A stretch of DNA of 64,000 bases from Lytechinus pictus (Eukaryota > Echinodermata > Echinoidea > Temnopleuroida > Toxopneustidae): contig NC_087253.1 of the NCBI RefSeq assembly GCF_037042905.1, positions 11,203,001-11,267,000 of the forward strand. Reading direction: 5' to 3'. Below the pieces are notes generated by a model. The model did not search any database. It saw nothing but the letters and a program-made list of their open reading frames with translations, and was not told where the DNA came from. Positions 11,010 to 20,000 of this stretch are shown here, one piece after another. The translations under genes were made by a program, and so were the position numbers. Every line of letters begins with the position of its first letter. The first letter of the stretch is position 1.

Positions 11010-14000
11010 GCGTTTAAACTGGTGGGTTTTTTCACTTTTGGACGGGGGCGCGCGTGCACTCGTTAAGAGTGTCAAAGACACCGATATTCAAGAAAAGGGT
11101 GGTTTTGAAAGACTGGTCAGTGGTCAATCGCGGGGTCAAACGTATTTAGGGTATGTGTTATGGGTATAATTTGGTCACGCATGTGTACAGCAACACATTT
11201 GACTGCCCCATCCCCCAAGTGCCGGAAAGAATCTTGGGCTATAAAGGGACTAAAGCAAAGGTGATTGCGTCTTCGAATAGCCAACTAGATAAACGGCTTT
11301 TTTAAAAGCTTTATAAAAATTATGTCATTATTACATTACTATGGACTTTCCCGAGCTAAATATCAGTCATAGGTTTTTTTTCTGCGGTTCCCGCTGTCAT
11401 GTAATGAAGATTGATAATGACTGGGTTCTACTGGAACGATCCCAATACTTGGGCTAGTCTTACAAGGGTTACAACAGTTTCAAATCAAACTATAAATGCA
11501 ATCGATCTAAATGTCCCTTATCTATAATACTAGTAGCTAGTAGATCTGTCGATCTTGCATGATATCGCAATTTGGATTTAATTCGAATCCATCGTATTTC
11601 TTTCTGAGACGGTGGTCAAGAAGTTCTTGAACAAAAGTGAGAAATAAAACTGCAGGACTTACCATAAAATACCAGGAAAATGGCAAGAAAATAACGCTTT
11701 TCAGTCCCAAGCGTCATTTTTAAAGGACAAGTCCACCCCAACAAAAAGTTGTTTTGAATAAAGAGAAAAATCCAACAAGCACAACGCTAGCTGAAAATTT
11801 CATCAAAATCGGATGTAAACTAAAAAAGTTATGACATTTTTTAATTTCGCTTAATTTTATAAAACAGTGTTATATATGCACATCCTGGTCTGTATGCAAA
11901 TGAGGGAATTGATGATGTCATCCACTCACTATTTCGTCTGTATTTTATTATATGAAATATGAATTATTATAATTTTCCCCTTTTTGTCATGTGAAAGAAA
12001 GTTTTGTTTCTCTCTGAACATGTGGAATTACCATAGTTTTAACATTTTATGGTTCAATCAAGTTGGTCCCTATTGTCAAATTTGTTAAAATTGAAATATT
12101 GTGTAATTCAAACAATTAAAAAAAAAAAATACATAGTAAGTGAGGGACATCATCGACTCTCTCATTTGCATGTTGCTAACTTGTGCATATAACTATTTTG
12201 TGAAAAATAAGCGAAACTTTAAAATTCGATAAGATTCTTGTTTTACATCCGATTTTGATGAAATTTTCAGCGGGATTTTTCTCAATTGATTCAAATCAAC
12301 ATTTTCAGGGGTGGACTTGACCTTTAAAGCCGCTGCGATATAGCGGGAGAATAACAAGTCGGATGCTTAATGAGCTACACTCAAAGAGATCCCGATTAAG
12401 TACCCAAACCTACTTATTAAAAATGTTGTTCATTAGGTTTGAAGAGGAATAAATATGTTAAACTTTGAACAGTAATGGATTATTATCAATACTGTAGTAT
12501 GATACATGATTATGGTATTGTGTTTCGTAAAACCAAGGTGATGTTTGCGCTTTCTTTTTCATTTGTTGCTTGTAAATGGCAATTAATCAACTGAAGTGCG
12601 CTGAAGTGCGCATCAAAAAGAATTGGGGCATCATGGATGGAATGAGGGCAGTGGCGTACCCAGGATTTTTCAAAGGGGGGGGGGGCAAATTCGTCCGCCA
12701 AAAAGTTTGACAAGCAAAAAAAAAGGTCTTCAACCACAAACAAGGATTTCTTTCCAGAAAAAGAATTGATAAGCAAAAAAAAAGTCTTGAAGTTCAAAAG
12801 AGGGGGCCACTTGTGGCTCGTCAGGGATCAGTTGTGACTCGTCGGGGGGGGGGGGGCAGGGGTACGTCCCTTGCATGAGTTGTGACTCGTCAGGGGGGCA
12901 GTCTGCCCCCCCCCCTTAGGTACGCTAGTGAATGAGGGTTTACTTTTCAAGAGATCAAATTATTCTATGACGTTATATTCTTAGAAATCTATCCTAAGTT
13001 TTGAGTTCGTTTTGTAGCTTATGGTTTGGTTAGAATTATAATATCAATATGCATAAAGTGTATTTTTGAGTTGCTAAGCCCCGATGATTTATTATTTATG
13101 CAATCATTTTTCAAAGAATTAAACGTATTTGCATTTTATTTATAAAATCACGGTTAAAAAACCTGCTTTCAGCTGAAAGCTGCTAGCCAGCAAGGTCGTT
13201 AACAATGCAAAAATGAAAATGAGTTTACAAAAATAATAACAACGAAAACTAATATAACAATAAATGAAAATAATGCAACAATTAGAAAAATTAAAACTCA
13301 AGTTTTAAAAGCTGGACATCAAAATAAATCGGTATAAAAAATGTTTAAAATTGTTTGAAATGGTTTATACGCTTATGGAATATTGTTTATAAAAAAAATT
13401 TCATTGAGTTATTCGGATATTTTTCCATATCTGCTGCGCTCGACCCATCAGGGGGAATGAATGTGTACCCTCTTGGAATTTAATCCTTAAGTTAGATACA
13501 CCCCCCGATGGGGGTCAAATATATTGATGTACATATGTGGGACCCCCCCCCAAAAAAAAAAAAAAAAAGTTTAAACTGGTGTTTTTTCAGTTTTTGGACG
13601 GGGGCGCGCGTGCACTCGTTAAGAGTGTCAAAGACACCGATATTCAAGAAAAGGGGTGGTTTTGAAAGACTGGTCAGAGGTCAATCGCGGGATCAAACAT
13701 ATTTAGGGTATGTTCTTTTCTCCAAAACTTATTCTTTTCAAGACTATCCAAGCGTGTTTAGGGTAAGTTTTATGGAAATAATTTGGTCACGCATGTGTAG
13801 AGCAATACTTATGACTGCCCCCCCCCCCCAAGTGCCAAAAAGCATCTTGGGCTAACGGGACTAAAGCAAAGGTGATTGCGTCTTCGAATAGCCAACTAAA
13901 AGCTTTATAAAAAAAACATGTCATTATTACATGGACTTTGTCGAGCTAAATATCAGTCATAGTTTTTTTTTCTGCGGTGCTCGCTGTCATGTAATGTTTG

Positions 14001-17000
14001 GAACAAGTAGAACAAATATTGGTGAAGATTGATAATGACAGAGTTCTTCTGGAACGATCCCAATCCTGGGGCTAGTCTTACAAGGGTTACGACAATTTCA
14101 AATCAAACTCAAAATGCAATAGATCTAAATGTCCCTTTTCTATAATACTAGTAGCTAGTAGATCTGTCGATCTTGCATGATATTGCAATTTGGATTCAAT
14201 TCGAATCCATCGTATTTCTTTCTGAGACGGTGGTCAAGAAGTTCTTGAACAAAAGTGAGAAATAGAACTGCAGGACTTACCACAAAATACCAGGAAAATG
14301 GCAAGAAAATAACCCTTTCCAGTCCCAAGCGTCATGTTTAAAGCCGCAGCGATATAGCGGGAGAATTGGCACCTTTCGCAATCCTCACGGACGCTAGTAT
14401 TAGGGTCCCCTAACACAAAAGTAACGCTTAATCATACACTTGATTTTTAAAGATTGATTGTACATTATAGTCAATAGAATCAAGCGTAGAAAACTGCTCT
14501 ACAATCAATGCTAAGCTTTGTGTTACAGGGGGGTTACAGGCCCTACAGATCTGCTTTTCGTGTGCAAAATTCTTTCCCGCGACACCCGCGCCATACATGC
14601 ATGTACATTACGACTGATGGCTGGAGATATTCGAAATGCAGGACCTACAATAGATTATGACATGGATAAGAAAGTGGTTTTTCAAACAAATCGAGTACAT
14701 ATTGAGTGAGGAAAAAGGTTAATGAATTAAGGCTTAGATATGGATCATTACAGTCCATCGAATCGATATTGCATTTAATGTGGATTATTGGTGGATCTCT
14801 GGCAATTGATTCCATGTGTCAAATCATCTCTCCAGCCGAAACCATTTCGCATGTGTTGATAACAAAGCATGTATACGTCGATCTGAACACGTACCAGCCG
14901 TTTTTCCGGTTTTTTTCTTTTGTTTACTCCTACACAAACGATATGCTTCTAGCACACAATGTAATGGGCATTATGTTTTACTTTCCCCAGAAATGGGGGA
15001 TTAGATTCAAATTCCCGGGGGACCACTTCCATTGATGAGTGGATACCAGGCACGACCATGCGGTTTCGAAAAGCACCCTAAACAAGGGAAGCAAGGCTTT
15101 TCCAGATTATGAAAATGCATCTCTTAACAAGTATTTAGCTTGTGAAACGTACCTTACAAGTATTGAAAACATATCCTCCTTTTCAGTATTTTAAACATCG
15201 TTTTTGACACCCTTATAACGTAACATAGGCCTATACGTAACGTACTTGCCCACTCTTTCCCTTTTTACGCGTGGTCGCGCCTGGTATCCACTCTTTAATG
15301 GAAGTGGACCCCCCGGGCGGCCTCTCGAGCTCTGGGAGGAACCAAATGTGGCTTTGGAAAGTCGTCCTAAATCGGATATATCGCTGTTACCATAGTAGCA
15401 ACCAGAAGTTTGTACACGAAACGCAGATTGAATGTTTCCGTTCCATATGCGAAACGAAAAAAATCTTATGTCACACAATTTAAATTGCAGGACAGAGTTT
15501 TACGACCATGACGACGGGCCCAAAAGTCTCTTCCAATATCAACTACCGTCGCAAATAAGCGTTCGCGTTCTCCAACGAAAGGTCGGGAATAACAAGTCGA
15601 ACGGTTGGTGAGCCACGCTGAAATAATTCCTGATTAAAGGGAAATGAAACCTTTGGAACAAGTAGGCTTGTGTCGAAACAGAAAAATCAAAGAATAAGAA
15701 CAAAGAAAGTTTGAGAAAAGTCGGACAAATAATGAGAAAGTTCTGAGCATTTGAATATTGCAATCACTAATGCTATGGTGATCCTCCCATTGGCAATGCG
15801 ACAAGGATGTGTGATGTCACATGTGAACAACTTTCCCTTTGATGGAGTATAATATACCCTCAAAATTTCTCTTTTTGCTTTTTCTTATGGTGATACAAAC
15901 TCTTTATCCATGATGTATTCTTTAAATATCTGTATTACATGCCCTCCTTTAGAAAGAACACATAATCTACTGATAGATGTGATAAAAGAGGCAATTTAAG
16001 TGAAATATATACTAAGGTAATGGGGAGAGTTGTTCAAAAGTGACATCACACATCTTTGTCGCATTGCCAATTTGAGGATCTCCATAGCATTAGTGATCGC
16101 AATATTCAAATGCTCATAACTTTTTCATTATTTGTCCGATTTTTCTCAAACTTTCGTTGATCTGTTTCTTTGATTTTTCTGTTTTCACACAAGCTATCTT
16201 CTACCCCAAGTGCCCCAACCAACTTATTAAACATTTTGTTCATTAGGTTGAAATGGAAATAAATATGTTAAACGGTGAACAGCAATGGAATACCATTAAT
16301 AGTATGATACATGATTATGGTATTGTGTTTCGTAATGAAACCAAGGTGATACTTACTTTTTTTCCTACGTTGCTTGTAAATAGTAATCAACTGGACTGCG
16401 CATCAGAAAGTGCATGTTTTTTGGTTATAAGGGTAGAGGCTTCGTGGAATGAGGGTCTACTTTTCAAAAGAGATCGAATTATTCTATGACGTTATATTCT
16501 TAGAAATCTACCTATATTCTTAGAAATCAATCGCGGGGTCAAACGTATTTAGGGTATGTTGTATTTTCCAAAACTTATTCTTTTCAAGACTATCCAAGCG
16601 TGTTTAGGGTAAGTTTTATGGAAATAATTTGGTCACGCATGTGTAGAGCAATACTTATGACTGCCCCCCCCCCCCCAAGTGCCAAAAAGCATCTTGGGCT
16701 AACGGGACTAAAGCAAAGGTGATTGCGTCTTCGAATTAATAGCCAACTAAAAGCTTTATAAAAAAAACATGTCATTATTACATGGACTTTGTCGAGCTAA
16801 ATATCAGTCATAGTTTTTTTTTCTGCGGTGCTCGCTGTCATGTAATGTTTGGAACAAGTAGAACAAATATTGGTGAAGATTGATAATGACAGAGTTCTTC
16901 TGGAACGATCCCAATCCTGGGGCTAGTCTTACAAGGGTTACGACAGTTTCAAATCAAACTCAAAATGCAATCGATCTAAATGTCCCTTTTCTATAATACT

Positions 17001-20000
17001 AGTAGCTAGTAGATCTGTCGATCTTGCATGATATCGCAATTTGGATTCAATTCGAATCCATCGTATTTCTTTCTGAGACGGTGGTCAAGAAGTTCTTGAA
17101 CAAAAGTGAGAAATAGAACTGCAGGACTTACCACAAAATACCAGGAAAATGGCAAGAAAATAACCCTTTCCAGTCCCAAGCGTCATGTTTAAAGCCGCAG
17201 CGATATAGCGGGAGAATTGGCACCTTTCGCAATCCTCACGGACGCTAGTATTAGGGTCCCCTAACACAAAAGTAACGCTTAATCATACACTTGATTTTTA
17301 AAGATTGATTGTACATTATAGTCAATAGAATCAAGCGTAGAAAACTGCTCTACAATCAATGCTAAGCTTTGTGTTACAGGGGGGTTACAGGCCCTACAGA
17401 TCTGCTTTTCGTGTGCAAAATTCTTTCCCGCGACACCCGCGCCATACATGCATGTACATTACGACTGATGGCTGGAGATATTCGAAATGCAGGACCTACA
17501 ATAGATTATGACATGGATAAGAAAGTGGTTTTTCAAACAAATCGAGTACATATTGAGGGAGGAAAAAGGTTAATGAATTAAGGCTTAGATATGGATCATT
17601 ACAGTCCATCGAATCGATATTGCATTTAATGTGGATTATTGGTGGATCTCTGGCAATTGATTCCATGTGTCAAATCATCTCTCCAGCCGAAACCATTTCG
17701 CATGTGTTGATAACAAAGCATGTATACGTCGATCTGAACACGTACCAGCCGTTTTTCCGGTTTTTTTCTTTTGTTTACTCCTACACAAACGATATGCTTC
17801 TAGCACACAATGTAATGGGCATTATGTTTTACTTTCCCCAGAAATGGGGGATTAGATTCAAATTCCCGGGGGACCACTTCCATTGATGAGTGGATACCAG
17901 GCACGACCATGCGGTTTCGAAAAGCACCCTAAACAAGGGAAGCAAGGCTTTTCCAGATTATGAAAATGCATCTCTTAACAAGTATTTAGCTTGTGAAACG
18001 TACCTTACAAGTATTGAAAACATATCCTCCTTTTCAGTATTTTAAACATCGTTTTTGACACCCTTATAACGTAACATAGGCCTATACGTAACGTACTTGC
18101 CCACTCTTTCCCTTTTTACGCGTGGTCGCGCCTGGTATCCACTCTTTAATGGAAGTGGACCCCCCGGGCGGCCTCTCGAGCTCTGGGAGGAACCAAATGT
18201 GGCTTTGGAAAGTCGTCCTAAATCGGATATATCGCTGTTACCATAGTAGCAACCAGAAGTTTGTACACGAAACGCAGATTGAATGTTTCCGTTCCATATG
18301 CGAAACGAAAAAAATCTTATGTCACACAATTTAAATTGCAGGACAGAGTTTTACGACCATGACGACGGGCCCAAAAGTCTCTTCCAATATCAACTACCGT
18401 CGCAAATAAGCGTTCGCGTTCTCCAACGAAAGGTCGGGAATAACAAGTCGAACGGTTGGTGAGCCACGCTGAAATAATTCCTGATTAAAGGGAAATGAAA
18501 CCTTTGGAACAAGTAGGCTTGTGTCGAAACAGAAAAATCAAAGAATAAGAACAAAGAAAGTTTGAGAAAAGTCGGACAAATAATGAGAAAGTTCTGAGCA
18601 TTTGAATATTGCAATCACTAATGCTATGGTGATCCTCCCATTGGCAATGCGACAAGGATGTGTGATGTCACATGTGAACAACTTTCCCTTTGATGGAGTA
18701 TAATATACCCTCAAAATTTCTCTTTTTGCTTTTTCTTATGGTGATACAAACTCTTTATCCATGATGTATTCTTTAAATATCTGTATTACATGCCCTCCTT
18801 TAGAAAGAACACATAATCTACTGATAGATGTGATAAAAGAGGCAATTTAAGTGAAATATATACTAAGGTAATGGGGAGAGTTGTTCAAAAGTGACATCAC
18901 ACATCTTTGTCGCATTGCCAATTTGAGGATCTCCATAGCATTAGTGATCGCAATATTCAAATGCTCATAACTTTTTCATTATTTGTCCGATTTTTCTCAA
19001 ACTTTCGTTGATCTGTTTCTTTGATTTTTCTGTTTTCACACAAGCTATCTTCTACCCCAAGTGCCCCAACCAACTTATTAAACATTTTGTTCATTAGGTT
19101 GAAATGGAAATAAATATGTTAAACGGTGAACAGCAATGGAATACCATTAATAGTATGATACATGATTATGGTATTGTGTTTCGTAATGAAACCAAGGTGA
19201 TACTTACTTTTTTTCCTACGTTGCTTGTAAATAGTAATCAACTGGACTGCGCATCAGAAAGTGCATGTTTTTTGGTTATAAGGGTAGAGGCTTCGTGGAA
19301 TGAGGGTCTACTTTTCAAAAGAGATCGAATTATTCTATGACGTTATATTCTTAGAAATCTACCTATATTCTTAGAAATCAATCGCGGGGTCAAACGTATT
19401 TAGGGTATGTTGTATTTTCCAAAGCTTATTCTTTTTAAGACTATCCAAGCGTGTTTAGGGTATGTTTTATGGAAATAATTTGGTCACGCATGTGTACAGC
19501 AATACATTTGCCTGCCCCCCCCCCTCCCCAAGTGCCGGAAAGAATTCTGGGCTAAAGCAGCGCTTCTCAACCCTTTTTTTACTCGAGGACCACTTTGACT
19601 TTCAAATTTTTTTCGAGGCCCACCTACCAAAATTTTAAGAAAGCGATATGACTATACTTGTCTCGACTCAAAGATAGACAATGATTATAATGAACATATT
19701 TGTGCGTATAACTTTAGTAGCCCGGCCTTTGAGCCCCTCTTCTAAACATATACAACCATGACAACATAACAACTTAATAACAAGAATACTGAATACCTTC
19801 AACATTCGACACACATTGCTTATGGTTTTGCATCACTGCCAGCCATGAAGAATCAAAATTTAATGTATTCAGAGTCATATTTTCTTACAGTTACATTCAG
19901 GGACTTTTCAATTTGTTTCCTCCCTCGCTCTTTTAAATCGCTTTAAAAAAGGTCCATTTTGATGACAGTAATTTTTCGTGAAATTTGAACACAAAGCCCT

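Larger units (their letters stand above)
14366..15588. mobile_element. 1.2 kb composite insertion upstream of exon 1b
   Basis: It interrupts the sequence GCGATATAGCGGGAGAATAACAAG that is continuous at exon 1d (near 21030-21055). The ends share degenerate inverted ACCTTTCG motifs. Inside are a MITE with inverted CCCCTAACACAAA-type ends (about 14403-14530), an open plus-strand frame with a 2A-like motif (14518-14709), and a MITE with about 45 bp inverted ends (15013-15317). The unit 2 copy is at 44244-45468. Confidence 0.6.
13722..16571. repeat. Tandem block B (first copy of 2851 bp duplication)
   Basis: Repeats almost base for base at an offset of 2851. It carries first exon 1b, a 1.2 kb insertion and a long-armed foldback. 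Only scattered differences are seen (for example CGACAATTTC versus CGACAGTTTC, and a TTAA gain in the TTCGAATAGCC stretch). Unit 2 has a single copy at about 43590-46440. Confidence 0.9.

Noticed and set aside
16253-16489. 78-residue plus-strand open frame (copies at 19104, 46125)
   Set aside because: It lies in the upstream part of the first-exon blocks. The unit 2 copy is shortened by a frameshift, and the related blocks A and D do not keep the frame.
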